DNA of 64,000 nucleotides from the NCBI RefSeq assembly GCF_023715785.1, contig NZ_JAMBOX010000008.1, positions 62,001 to 126,000 of the forward strand, given 5' to 3'. Position numbers and translations under genes: made by a program. This document shows positions 1 through 8,970 of this stretch, piece by piece; the first letter of the stretch is position 1, and each line of letters opens with the position of its first letter. Source of the DNA: Neobacillus niacini (GTDB lineage: Bacteria > Bacillota > Bacilli > Bacillales > Cytobacillaceae). The notes beneath the pieces are model-generated. The model searched no databases. It worked only from the letters and a program-made list of their open reading frames with translations, and had not been told where the DNA came from.

Positions 1-800
1 GATAAAATATCAGAATATGGAACAGCAGACTTGTCTTCTTTTTCCATTTTCATTCTTAGTTCAAGCGTCTTCTTGAATAATGGATTGCCGACATTTGACT
101 TGCCATCCGCAGTAATAAATTCAGTATTATCAGCCTCACTCGCCTGTGCAAGTTTCGTAAACTCCATCCAGCCGCCATTTTGTGGTCCATGGAAGTATGT
201 CCCATAATGGCCGTCACGCGTCAATTTCTTTGCGTATTCAGCAAATTCATCCCATGTCCAATCTTTCGGCACCTCAAGACCAGCTGCATTTAAATGGTCT
301 TTGTTTAAAAGAACATACCAAGGGTTGAATTTACCTGGCAGCGCATGATACTTGCCATCAATTTGTGTATCTACTTTGTATTCTTCGGAAACCTTATATC
401 CCTCTTCCTTAATGAACTCATCAATGGGAGCCGTCATTCCCATGCCTACACGCTGGGCATAAAATGCCGGGTCAGTAAACATCAGCACATCCAGTTGCTC
501 TCCAGATGCAGCCGCAAGATCGAGCTTTTTAATGGCTTCCACCGAATCTCCCTTTTCACTGAGAAGCACTAAATCAACTTTGATGTTAGGGTACTTTTCT
601 TCAAATGCCGCGATAGTGGTCTTCCAGTTGTAATTTTCTTCCGTACCATGGGTATGGAATTTAATCGTGACTTGTTCCTCTTTTTTTGGATCATCCGATG
701 ACGAAGATGCCTTTTCCTTGTTATCATTTCCTGAACATGCGGATAGGACAAGACAAACTAACATGGTGAAGATTAACATTGACCAAAGTTTTTTCTTCAT
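1..800 (-). CDS. Sugar ABC transporter substrate-binding lipoprotein (partial, 3' end outside window)
   Basis: The reading frame runs from ATG at 800 to the left edge, about 266 codons. The N-terminus is a lipoprotein signal: Lys-rich start, hydrophobic stretch, then lipobox LSAC with Cys22, followed by a Ser/Asp/Lys-rich linker. The body resembles family 1 extracellular solute-binding proteins (for example the segments TIAAFEEKYPNIKVDL and ALPGKFNPWYVLLNKD). It should capture a mono- or oligosaccharide outside the membrane and deliver it to ABC permeases encoded further left. An AGGGGG ribosome binding site lies before the start. A cre-like 14-mer with one mismatch (825-838) sits just upstream. 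Neighbouring YesL and beta-glucuronidase genes on the same strand suggest uptake of plant or glycan-derived sugars. The exact substrate cannot be told. Confidence 0.88.
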   Translation of the reverse strand, partial: MKKKLWSMLIFTMLVCLVLSACSGNDNKEKASSSSDDPKKEEQVTIKFHTHGTEENYNWKTTIAAFEEKYPNIKVDLVLLSEKGDSVEAIKKLDLAAASGEQLDVLMFTDPAFYAQRVGMGMTAPIDEFIKEEGYKVSEEYKVDTQIDGKYHALPGKFNPWYVLLNKDHLNAAGLEVPKDWTWDEFAEYAKKLTRDGHYGTYFHGPQNGGWMEFTKLAQASEADNTEFITADGKSNVGNPLFKKTLELRMKMEKEDKSAVPYSDIL

Positions 801-951
801 TACTTTTCCCCCTACCTAATATATTGGAAACCCTTACATAAAAAGTGTAGCAAATTCAATTTTTACGAGTATATCAAAAAATTTACTGGTTATAGGACTA
901 TTTTGACAACAATTACGTTTATAGGAAAAAAAGAAGAAAAGGATTATCACC

Positions 952-991
952 AGTGCTGTCTATTTCTATGGTTGTTAAAATAGACAGCACT
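952..991 (-). terminator. Long perfect hairpin at the end of the yesL-like gene
   Basis: A perfect 14-bp inverted repeat (AGTGCTGTCTATTT and its complement, 12-nt loop) overlaps the stop codon of the gene ending at 990. On the minus strand only a weak U-rich stretch follows, so it may be a terminator or an mRNA-protecting hairpin between the YesL-like gene and the sugar-binding protein gene. Confidence 0.5.
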
Positions 992-1619
992 AAGGAGCTA
1001 GTGGATTATATTGTTTCGAGATTTTGCTAAACAAAAGATTAGAAATATACATTAGGATATAGCTTAAACCACTACCAAAAAAGAGGAGGCCAACACTATT
1101 AAATACAATGCTGATTAAAATTACACATATTACAGAAAAAATCATGGTAGCGGTATGCAATGGATAAGAGATTCCGATAAGAAATGCCGTTTTAATATAT
1201 TGCAGCGTCTTATATTCGTAATGGACATACACTGGGAAAATATAAATCATGACAACCAGAAACAGGAAACCAACACCAAGTAAACAACCTATTAAGACCG
1301 GCTGCAAAAATCCTTGTAAGGAACTAATTAAACGCCAATCAAGATATAAGACAATGCTGATTCCTGCTAACACAGTTCCCAGACAATTCGCCTTCCAAAA
1401 TTCTTTTTTATAGTTTTCCAAAAAAAACGAAAAGACAGGTATACCAGTTTCCCCCTTAATCCATTTGCGAAAAATGGAAAACATCGCCACTGTTGACGGA
1501 GCTGCCCCAAGAACAAACAAACCAATCCCCATAAAAAGGAGCCAGAGAAGATTTACATAGACTAAACGGGAAATCCATTGACAAAGACTATAAAGTTTAT
1601 CCATCCAGGTAGATCCCAT
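990..1619 (-). CDS. YesL family (DUF624) membrane protein
   Basis: About 209 aa with four or five hydrophobic segments and the YesL/DUF624 pattern: an N-terminal WxLxxLLWLLFMGIGLFVLG-like helix, then APSTVAMFSIFRKWIKGE, and a middle FWKAN motif. Family members are usually encoded beside sugar ABC transporters and glycoside hydrolases, and their biochemical role is not established. The start at 1619 (MGSTWMDK) is chosen because AAAGGGGGAA lies a suitable distance upstream. The longer frame to 1805 has no ribosome binding site and crosses the terminator of the preceding gene. It lies between the beta-glucuronidase and sugar-binding protein genes, both on the same strand. Confidence 0.8.
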   Translation of the reverse strand: MGSTWMDKLYSLCQWISRLVYVNLLWLLFMGIGLFVLGAAPSTVAMFSIFRKWIKGETGIPVFSFFLENYKKEFWKANCLGTVLAGISIVLYLDWRLISSLQGFLQPVLIGCLLGVGFLFLVVMIYIFPVYVHYEYKTLQYIKTAFLIGISYPLHTATMIFSVICVILISIVFNSVGLLFFGSGLSYILMYISNLLFSKISKQYNPLAP

Positions 1620-1754
1620 AAGGATATTCCCCCTTTTTTCATAGACGTTCTTTGAATAATTAATTTTACTAGAAAAACCCGGCCATGATTTACCATCTTT
1701 TTGACTAATATCGGAAATATTTTTACATCTTTTTTTCCATATGAGGGCTGGAAT

Positions 1755-1796
1755 AAAAAAAGACTCCGCCGCTAAGCTAAAAGCGATAGAGTCTTT
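1755..1796 (-). terminator. Rho-independent terminator after the GH2 gene
   Basis: On the minus strand AAAGACTC pairs with GAGTCTTT, with further pairing inside the loop, and seven U follow. It lies between the beta-glucuronidase stop (1883) and the YesL-like start (1619), so it would end or attenuate the glucuronidase transcript. Confidence 0.7.
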
Positions 1797-1882
1797 GTCT
1801 CCCAATTCGAATATATAACAGTCTATTTATCATTTCATCTATCTAAGCTTCCCATACTGATGGCAACCCATTTGTGATAGCG

Positions 1883-3655
1883 TTATTTATTCTTATAGAA
1901 CTCCTGCATGACGTAAAAAGCTGGCTTTTTATAGCTCTTGTCTGCAGAAAGCAGTCCCTTTGTATTGTAATAATTTTGAGTGACTGGATGCAGTCTCCGA
2001 GGACAGCGAAAATCATAAAGAATCCATGGGCTAGTTCCTTTAACATAAGAAATTTTCCCTATTACCTCTACTTGTTTCTTGTATATGTCAAGCTGGCAGT
2101 CCTCGGTACCCTTGTCATCGATTGTCCCTCGATGTCCTGCCTTGGCATCAGCACCAAACTCAGTCATTACAACTGGTTTACCCAGCAGGCTGTTCTCGAA
2201 TAGCTTGATCAAATCGTTGAAATTCGTCTGATACCAGCCGTAATATTGATTCGCCCCGATAACGTCCAAGTACTCGGCTAGTCTGTCATCAATTATATGG
2301 TTAACATGATCAAGCATACATGCAGCGGACACAAGCCTAGTCGGATCCAATTCCTTCGCCTTTAGGGCAAGTGAACTCATAAACTTAAGCCTCGCCTCCG
2401 AATCGGCATTCTCATTGCCTACTGACCAAATAATGACGCTAGCTCGATTGCGGTCCCTTTTAATTAGCTCCGTTAGCTGATTCTCAGCATCCTTATACGT
2501 TTCTTCATTATGAAATTGGATAGCCCAATAAACAGGGATTTCCTCCCACAGCATGATTCCCATTTCATCAGCCAGTTTGGCTGCTTTTTCTGTATGAGGG
2601 TAATGAGCAAGTCTCATGTAATTACAGTTCATTTCCTTGGCCAGTTTGAAGTTTTCAATAATTTCATCATCCGTAATGGCCTTACCATTCAACACGCTTT
2701 CTTCATGCGTGCTGATTCCCTTAAGAAAAATCTTCTCTCCATTCAAAAGAATGTCTGTTCCCTCAACTCGAATTTCTCTAAACCCGATTTTTTCGTGGAT
2801 GACATCATCCTTATAAGCAACCGTCACAGCATAGAGCTTTGGATTCTCAGGACTCCATAGTTCCGGCTGTGCATCAAGTACAAAAAATCCTTTTCCGCCA
2901 GTTACCTCAAACGAAGTATGAATCCCAAGTTCGTCAATCGTCCATTCTGCACGGCCGTCAAGCTCCGTTCCATTAACAGCGAGTTCCACTTTGATTTTCG
3001 ATAAATTACTGCCAGGCACCAAGCTGATGATTAAATCTTTAATAAATGTTGCAGGGAGGCGGATTAATTCTACATCCCGATAGATACCGCCGTAGTTAAA
3101 CCAATCTGTATTCTCAGTAGGAACATTGCTCGGTTTGCGTGTATTGTTTGCCACTACAAGAATCCGGTTGGTTTCCTTCAGATCGCCGGTAACTTCTATA
3201 AAGAAGGGAGTCGAACCACCTTTGTGAAAGCCGAGATATTTCCGATTCAAAAAGATTTTAGCGTCATAATTGACCGCACCAAATTTAATAAAAACCCTCT
3301 CTTCGCCGTGGTTGGTATATAAGAAAGTTCGGGTGTAAACCGCACTTCCTTCGTAGTAGAAAAACTTCTCTTTTTGTGTATTCCAGCAGGAAGGAACCTT
3401 GATTTTCTCCCATTCATCAAAGCTGAAATCCATGGGATGCCTTCTACCTTCATCATCGAAGTATATTTCTTCATACCATTTAGCCCTAAGGCAAGTATCA
3501 TACTGATCAATTCCAAAATTCCAAAAACCGCTCAGAGATTCCTTCTCCCTGCCACTATCGTAGACCATATTATGATGAGTAATACTTTTTGATAGATAGG
3601 GCTGTTCAAAATTTTCATTATGAAGATGATCGACAAAGTTTGGAGCTTTTTCCAC
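1883..3655 (-). CDS. Beta-glucuronidase-type glycoside hydrolase family 2
   Basis: About 590 aa with GH2 architecture: N-terminal sugar-binding domain (SGFWNFG, then GAVNYDAKIFLN), immunoglobulin-like middle domain, and a C-terminal TIM barrel. The acid/base Glu lies in SVGNENADSE (codon about 2411-2413) and the nucleophile Glu in VVMTEFGADAKAG (about 2159-2161). Near the C-terminus YNTKGLL carries the N-x-K pair (about 1958-1966) that in beta-glucuronidases recognises the uronic carboxylate, which favours a glucuronidase or galacturonidase over a galactosidase. No signal peptide is seen, so it should act in the cytoplasm on imported oligosaccharides. The start is the GTG at 3655, with AGAGGTG six bases upstream. 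The GTG at 3664 overlaps that site. Confidence 0.85.
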   Translation of the reverse strand: MEKAPNFVDHLHNENFEQPYLSKSITHHNMVYDSGREKESLSGFWNFGIDQYDTCLRAKWYEEIYFDDEGRRHPMDFSFDEWEKIKVPSCWNTQKEKFFYYEGSAVYTRTFLYTNHGEERVFIKFGAVNYDAKIFLNRKYLGFHKGGSTPFFIEVTGDLKETNRILVVANNTRKPSNVPTENTDWFNYGGIYRDVELIRLPATFIKDLIISLVPGSNLSKIKVELAVNGTELDGRAEWTIDELGIHTSFEVTGGKGFFVLDAQPELWSPENPKLYAVTVAYKDDVIHEKIGFREIRVEGTDILLNGEKIFLKGISTHEESVLNGKAITDDEIIENFKLAKEMNCNYMRLAHYPHTEKAAKLADEMGIMLWEEIPVYWAIQFHNEETYKDAENQLTELIKRDRNRASVIIWSVGNENADSEARLKFMSSLALKAKELDPTRLVSAACMLDHVNHIIDDRLAEYLDVIGANQYYGWYQTNFNDLIKLFENSLLGKPVVMTEFGADAKAGHRGTIDDKGTEDCQLDIYKKQVEVIGKISYVKGTSPWILYDFRCPRRLHPVTQNYYNTKGLLSADKSYKKPAFYVMQEFYKNK

Positions 3656-3878
3656 CGAAAACACCTCTTTCTGTTATCATACACCATCCATTAAACCTCT
3701 TAGGTTAACTCAGAACAAGAAAGAGATTTGACTAAAATCAAAATATTTTTACCTAAATACTTTTTCAATCGGCTGGGAATGTCAAATTATTTTCAAAATA
3801 GTCAAATAATCATTATTTAAAAGCTGTTACATTAAGAATATATGAATGTTCTCCGATAAGCTTCAATGCGTTCAAAAT

Positions 3879-3892
3879 AGATAGCGCTTTCA
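3879..3892 (-). promoter_or_regulatory. CcpA cre site
   Basis: TGAAAGCGCTATCT on the minus strand matches the catabolite-responsive element consensus TGWAARCGYTWNCW at every position. It lies in the 352-nt gap between the divergent beta-glucuronidase (minus) and glucanase (plus) genes, so either or both could be under carbon catabolite control. Apart from this site and the AGGAGG of the glucanase I see nothing else in the gap. Confidence 0.75.
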
Positions 3893-4007
3893 AACTAGGA
3901 GAAAAAACAATAGGGAAAGGAGTGGATTGGTATTGTAGTGCTTTTTAGATAGTGAATTTTATTCGTAGCTAGGTTCAAAGGTAAATTTAAACTTTTAGGA
4001 GGCAAAT

Positions 4008-7000
4008 ATGCGAAAAAGTTTATCTATCATTCTTTTATTCTCTATGTTCGTAAGTCTTTTCACCGCTACACCAGGGATAACCAGTGCAGAAGAATCATCG
4101 GAAGCATCCAAACCAATGATCTCTAATGGAGTCGAGGGACTAGATGCATCTACTGGACCTTTTGGCCCCAATGTTTATGTATTTGATGAATCAACCCCAG
4201 ATTCAGAAATTCAAAGAATTAGTAACGAAGTGTTTAAAAAACAAGAATCAAATGAATTTGGAAAAGAGAGATATGCTCTACTCTTCAAGCCAGGTACATA
4301 TAACGCAAACATCAGAGTAGGCTTTTACACACATGTAGCCGGCCTGGGGCAAATGCCCGACGATGTCACCATAAATGGTGGTGTAACGGTTGATGCTGAA
4401 TGGTGGAATACGCCGCCCGGGAATGCTACCAAAAACTTTTGGCGTGCGGCTGAAAATTTCGCCATTAAACCTGCCTCTGGCACCAATAAATGGGCCGTAT
4501 CACAAGCGGTGCCTTTTAGACGAATGCATGTTCAGGGCAATCTGCAGCTTCATGACGGAGGATGGGCAAGCGGAGGCTTCCTTGCTGATTCCAAAATTGA
4601 TAATCAAATTACTTCCGGAGGACAACAGCAATGGTTTACTAGAAATAGTGAAATGAAAAACTGGTCTGGTGGACTTTGGAACACTTTTTTTCTTGGAGTC
4701 GATAATCCACCTGAGTCTAACTGGCCTGTAAATTCAAATACAGTTATTAACGAAGCACCAATTATGAGGGAAAAACCTTTCCTAACTATAGACGAAAATG
4801 ATCGTTACCATGTTTTTGTTCCAGACCTTCAGACTGACACGAAGGGAACCACCTGGGCAAACGGGCCAACCGCTGGAAAATCAATACCTATAGAACAGTT
4901 CTATATCGCCAAACCGGAAACATCTGATGCTGCAAGCATAAATGCAGCACTTGATCAGGGGAAACATATTCTGTTTACCCCAGGTATTTACCATCTGAAT
5001 GAGACAATTCGAGTAACAAGACCTGACACGGTTGTGCTTGGCCTTGGATTCGCCACTCTGATGCCGCACGGCGGAGTTGCCGCTTTATCGGTTGCAGATG
5101 TAGATGGCGTAAAAGTTGCTGGACTCCTATTCGATGCCGGCTCTGAAAGTTCGCCTACTTTAATGGAAGTCGGACCGAAAGGAAGTTCGGCAGATCACTC
5201 TGCTAATCCTACATCTCTTCACGATCTATTCTTTAGGGTTGGAGGCGGAGATGCTGTCGGCAGAGCTGACGTCAGCCTTAAAATAAACAGCAACAATGTT
5301 ATTGGCGATCATTTCTGGGTATGGCGGGCCGACCATGGCAAAGATGTTGCGTGGGATTTAAATACGACCACAAATGGCCTTGTTGTAAACGGGAACGATG
5401 TAACGATATATGGTTTGTTTGTGGAACACTTTCATGAATACCAAACGTTATGGAGTGGCGAACATGGCCGCATGTACTTCTATCAGTCCGAAATCCCGTA
5501 TGATGTTCCTGACCAAGGTAGCTGGATGAGTAACAACGGTACTGTGAATGGCTACGCTTCCTATAAAGTGGCAGATACAGTGACAACACACGAAGCCTAT
5601 GGACTTGGTATTTATTCCTTTTTTAGGGATGCGGCTGTGAAACTGAATAGCGCAATAGAGGTCCCTTATACTCCGGGCGTAAAAGTTAAACATGCGACCA
5701 GTGTGTTTTTAGCTGGTATGGCGGGAAGTGAAATCACCCATATAGTGAACAATTTTGGTGAAGCCGTAACCTATGCTGGCCACAGGAAAACCATTACGGA
5801 ATACAGCGGGCGAAACGTAAACGTTACTGACATCACCGTAACGGGTGAAGGCGGAGCAACTAGTATTACAACGAAAGGCGGCACGCTGCAAATGTCTGCT
5901 GCTGTGACTCCAGCCAATGCGGATGTCACAACAGTCTCTTGGTCTGTTGAAAACGTTACCGGCAAAGCCACAATTGATTCTTCAGGGTTGTTAAAGGCAC
6001 AGGACGACGGAACCGTGAAAGTAATCGCGACAGCACAGGACGGATCTGGTGTCACTGGGAGTAAGACAATTACCATCAGCGGCCAAACGATGATTTTGGG
6101 GAATGGCTGGACATGGGTAAGAGAAAACAAAGATAATTGGGCGATTGACCCCAAAAATGCGAATGTAATGAAATTAACGACTCAAGAAGGAAGTTGGGGC
6201 GGAACGAAGCCGAGTCTTCTTCTGAGGAATCCTGGGACAACTGAGGATTTTTCCATCTCCACCAAGCTGAAGTTTGATGCAACCATGGGCTTTGAATGGG
6301 CGGGCTTGATTATTTATCAGGATGATGGCAACTTTATCTCCTTGGGCCGCCAGGCAAATGGATCAAACCCTGGTGCTGCTAAACAAATCAGGTTCTCCCA
6401 AGGAAAAAGTAGCCCGAACCTAGTGCAAACGGATAAAAATTACCCGGACCCGGTGACACCTGGAGATATCTATTTAAAAATCGAAAAAACAGGCAATACT
6501 TATACCGGCCATTTTAGTTCTGACGGAATTACATGGACTCAATTGGCCGATACCTTTACGATTTCACTAACGAATCCCAAAGTGGGGATTTTTGTACGGA
6601 AATTAAATACTTCTATTCCTGTTAAGACTGCGGAGTTTATGAATTTTACTTTAAATGATCGAATCATTCCGTTCTGGAATCCTGTTGCATCCATAACTGT
6701 AATGGGAGAAGGCGGAGCTGCAGCCATTACGGCTAAAGACGGTACACTGCAGATGTCAGCTGCGGTACTGCCCGAAAATGCCGATAACAAAACAGTCATT
6801 TGGTCCGTCTTAAATCCGGACGGTACGGAAACAGACAAAGCAACTATTGATGCTGATGGACTTTTAACTGCTGTGAAAGATGGACAGGTGAAAGTCGTGG
6901 CAACTGCCAAAGACGGTTCCGGTGTTACCGGCAGCATGACGATTAATATCAGCGGCCAAACAGTACGAGATTATGGGAAGGTAACGCTCACATTGGATAA

Positions 7001-8720
7001 GACGGAACTGTGGCCTGCAAACAATAAGTTGGTTCCGATCCATGCAACACTGCAATACGATGGTGACCCGAAAGATATTTCCGGGGTATCATTAACATCA
7101 ATTACAAGCAATGAACCGGCAAAGAACGATATAAGCGGCGCTAAATTTGGCACTACTGATTATGACTTTGAACTGCGCGCCACACGTTTAGGGAAAGGAA
7201 ACGGAAGAGTATATACAATTGAGTATACGATCACCTTTACATCTGGGGAAGTAACAACGGTAACAGGAATCGTGACTGTTCCGCACGATAAAGGGAAAGG
7301 AACCCCTGGCAAAAATGAAGAAGGGAAAGAACCCGGCGATAATGAGGGAGGTATTGATCCCGGCGATACGAATGACCCACAATGGAAGCTTGTGTGGAGC
7401 GATGAGTTTGATGGCAATGCATTGGATGAATCCAAATGGAACTACGTCCAAGGTGGAGGCGGCTATGGGAACAACGAACTGCAGAACTATACGAATCGTC
7501 CTGAAAATATCCGTATTGAGAATGGGAAGTTAGTGATTGAAGCACGAAAAGAGAATTATCAAGGAAACCAATATACTTCTGCCATGCTGGATACTAAAAA
7601 CAAAGGCGATTGGACTTATGGCCGATTCGAAATCCGCGCCAAATTACCTGAAGGTAAAGGGATGTGGCCTGCCATCTGGATGATGCCGACCAGCAATGTA
7701 TACGGTGGTTGGCCGGTTGGAGGCGAAATTGATATTATGGAATTGCTCGGTCATGATCCGGGCAAGGTGTACGGAACGATTCATTATGGCAATCCTCATG
7801 TACACTCTGGAGGTAATTATACACTTCCCGACAACCAAAAGTTCACGGATGATTTCCACACATTTAGTATCGAATGGGCTCCGGGTGAAATTAAATGGTT
7901 CGTTGATGGACATCTATACGCCACCAAAAACGATTGGTTTAGCAAAAGCAACAATGAGGTGGCGGATTACCCTTATCCAGCACCTTTTGACAAAGACTTT
8001 CATCTCCGACTAAATCTGGCGGTTGGCGGCGATTGGCCGGGAAATCCTGACGCAACCACGGATTGGTCGACACCGAAACAAATGCTTGTTGATTATGTTA
8101 GAGTATACAGCTATAACGGACAATATCCGGAACCTGGACCGCGTCCCGGCAAAAACTTAAGCAGTGGATGGTCTTGGGTGAGAGAAACCGGCAGCCATTG
8201 GTACGTGGAAGGCAATCCAAAAATCATGAAAATTACGACCCAGGATGGAAGTTTTACGAACACGCAAACAGCTAAGCCCAGCAATATATTGTTAAGGGAT
8301 CCTGTCACAAACGAAGCTGGTGATTTTACAATTTCCACGAAAGTCAAATTTGATGCCACGCAAAACTTTGAATTTGCGGGACTCATCGTGTATCAAGATG
8401 ACAAAAACTATGTATCCCTAGGGAGAGCGTTCTCAGGGAGCAAGATCATCAGGTTTACGGAAGGTCGCAATGGCGGAGCAATTGACAAAAATTTCACTGA
8501 CACTATGAGCGCACAAGACGTTCATCTAAAAATTGAAAAAACTGGTGATAGGTATAGTGCATTTTATAGCAGTGATGGTGAAAATTGGGCGTATGCCGGT
8601 TCCATCGATATTTCGTTGACAGACCCCAAAGTGGGCATCTTCACAAGGAAATTAGGCCCAGCTGCCAAAACTGCCGAATTTCAATATTTCGAAATGAACG
8701 GCAATCAAATTTCGTTTTAA
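4008..8720 (+). CDS. Secreted multidomain glucanase: beta-helix domain plus GH16 laminarinase
   Basis: 1570 aa, with a signal peptide (about 1-27) cleaved before EESSEASK. Domain order: right-handed beta-helix of about 570 residues (30-600, GH55-like); Ig-like Big_2 domain (605-692); DUF1349-like jelly-roll (695-885); second Big_2 (888-985); unrecognised beta domain (987-1085); Gly/Glu/Asp-rich linker; GH16 catalytic domain (1126-1365) with [10 protein letters not shown] (Glu1240 and Glu1245 as nucleophile and acid/base); second jelly-roll (1375-1570). GH16 enzymes of this type cleave beta-1,3 or mixed-linked glucan. The beta-helix resembles actinobacterial proteins often misnamed adenylyl cyclase and may be a second exo-type glucanase, which is inference. 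AGGAGG precedes the ATG. The gene is monocistronic, with cre upstream and a strong hairpin downstream. Confidence 0.87.
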   Translation: MRKSLSIILLFSMFVSLFTATPGITSAEESSEASKPMISNGVEGLDASTGPFGPNVYVFDESTPDSEIQRISNEVFKKQESNEFGKERYALLFKPGTYNANIRVGFYTHVAGLGQMPDDVTINGGVTVDAEWWNTPPGNATKNFWRAAENFAIKPASGTNKWAVSQAVPFRRMHVQGNLQLHDGGWASGGFLADSKIDNQITSGGQQQWFTRNSEMKNWSGGLWNTFFLGVDNPPESNWPVNSNTVINEAPIMREKPFLTIDENDRYHVFVPDLQTDTKGTTWANGPTAGKSIPIEQFYIAKPETSDAASINAALDQGKHILFTPGIYHLNETIRVTRPDTVVLGLGFATLMPHGGVAALSVADVDGVKVAGLLFDAGSESSPTLMEVGPKGSSADHSANPTSLHDLFFRVGGGDAVGRADVSLKINSNNVIGDHFWVWRADHGKDVAWDLNTTTNGLVVNGNDVTIYGLFVEHFHEYQTLWSGEHGRMYFYQSEIPYDVPDQGSWMSNNGTVNGYASYKVADTVTTHEAYGLGIYSFFRDAAVKLNSAIEVPYTPGVKVKHATSVFLAGMAGSEITHIVNNFGEAVTYAGHRKTITEYSGRNVNVTDITVTGEGGATSITTKGGTLQMSAAVTPANADVTTVSWSVENVTGKATIDSSGLLKAQDDGTVKVIATAQDGSGVTGSKTITISGQTMILGNGWTWVRENKDNWAIDPKNANVMKLTTQEGSWGGTKPSLLLRNPGTTEDFSISTKLKFDATMGFEWAGLIIYQDDGNFISLGRQANGSNPGAAKQIRFSQGKSSPNLVQTDKNYPDPVTPGDIYLKIEKTGNTYTGHFSSDGITWTQLADTFTISLTNPKVGIFVRKLNTSIPVKTAEFMNFTLNDRIIPFWNPVASITVMGEGGAAAITAKDGTLQMSAAVLPENADNKTVIWSVLNPDGTETDKATIDADGLLTAVKDGQVKVVATAKDGSGVTGSMTINISGQTVRDYGKVTLTLDKTELWPANNKLVPIHATLQYDGDPKDISGVSLTSITSNEPAKNDISGAKFGTTDYDFELRATRLGKGNGRVYTIEYTITFTSGEVTTVTGIVTVPHDKGKGTPGKNEEGKEPGDNEGGIDPGDTNDPQWKLVWSDEFDGNALDESKWNYVQGGGGYGNNELQNYTNRPENIRIENGKLVIEARKENYQGNQYTSAMLDTKNKGDWTYGRFEIRAKLPEGKGMWPAIWMMPTSNVYGGWPVGGEIDIMELLGHDPGKVYGTIHYGNPHVHSGGNYTLPDNQKFTDDFHTFSIEWAPGEIKWFVDGHLYATKNDWFSKSNNEVADYPYPAPFDKDFHLRLNLAVGGDWPGNPDATTDWSTPKQMLVDYVRVYSYNGQYPEPGPRPGKNLSSGWSWVRETGSHWYVEGNPKIMKITTQDGSFTNTQTAKPSNILLRDPVTNEAGDFTISTKVKFDATQNFEFAGLIVYQDDKNYVSLGRAFSGSKIIRFTEGRNGGAIDKNFTDTMSAQDVHLKIEKTGDRYSAFYSSDGENWAYAGSIDISLTDPKVGIFTRKLGPAAKTAEFQYFEMNGNQISF

Positions 8721-8733
8721 AACTAATAAAATG

Positions 8734-8767
8734 GAGGCTATGATCAGCATGATCATGGCCTCTTGTT
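8734..8767 (+). terminator. Terminator of the glucanase gene
   Basis: A 13-bp stem (GAGGCTATGATCA with its complement, one G-U pair, 3-nt loop) lies 14 nt after the stop and is followed by a U-rich stretch. Confidence 0.8.
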
Positions 8768-8782
8768 ATAAGGGGCTTTTCT

Positions 8783-8896
8783 ATCCAGATCAAATTTTTT
8801 CAAAAGAACAAATCATCAATACCGTATATAAAAAGAATGAAAAAATCATCAATGAACGAACAGTAGATGTTCATATCAAAAATTTAAGGAAAAAAA
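8783..8896 (+). pseudogene. Fragment of an OmpR-type response regulator gene
   Basis: These ~114 nt are almost identical to bases 34875-34989 of the response regulator at 34362-35063. I count four differences over the first ~107 nt, three of them synonymous. The fragment encodes part of the winged-helix DNA-binding domain (PDQIFSKEQIINTVYKKN...), has no start or receiver domain, loses frame at a one-base deletion near its end, and abuts a REP-like repeat at 8897. The open frame across 8731-8952 is therefore not a gene. Confidence 0.8.
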
Positions 8897-8959
8897 GTGC
8901 CTGTCCTCCCCCTCGAATGATGTCGATGAGTTTGACAAAATACGGGTGGTGACAGGCAT
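8897..8959. repeat. REP-like imperfect palindrome, copy A
   Basis: About 63 nt with ends GTGCCTGTC and GACAGGCA and an internal TACGGGTGGT, the same family as copies at 29761, 52096 and 55137. It lies between the convergent glucanase and LPDTA-protein genes. It can fold into one long hairpin and may serve as a bidirectional terminator. Confidence 0.8.
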
Positions 8960-8970
8960 ATTTTTAACAC

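Noticed and set aside
825-838. cre-like site upstream of the sugar-binding protein (TGTAAGGGTTTCCA on the minus strand)
   Set aside because: The central CG of the consensus is GG here; one mismatch at a key position makes it too weak to list as a feature.
8731-8952. 73-codon plus-strand frame
   Set aside because: It combines the glucanase terminator, a regulator fragment and half a repeat; not a gene.
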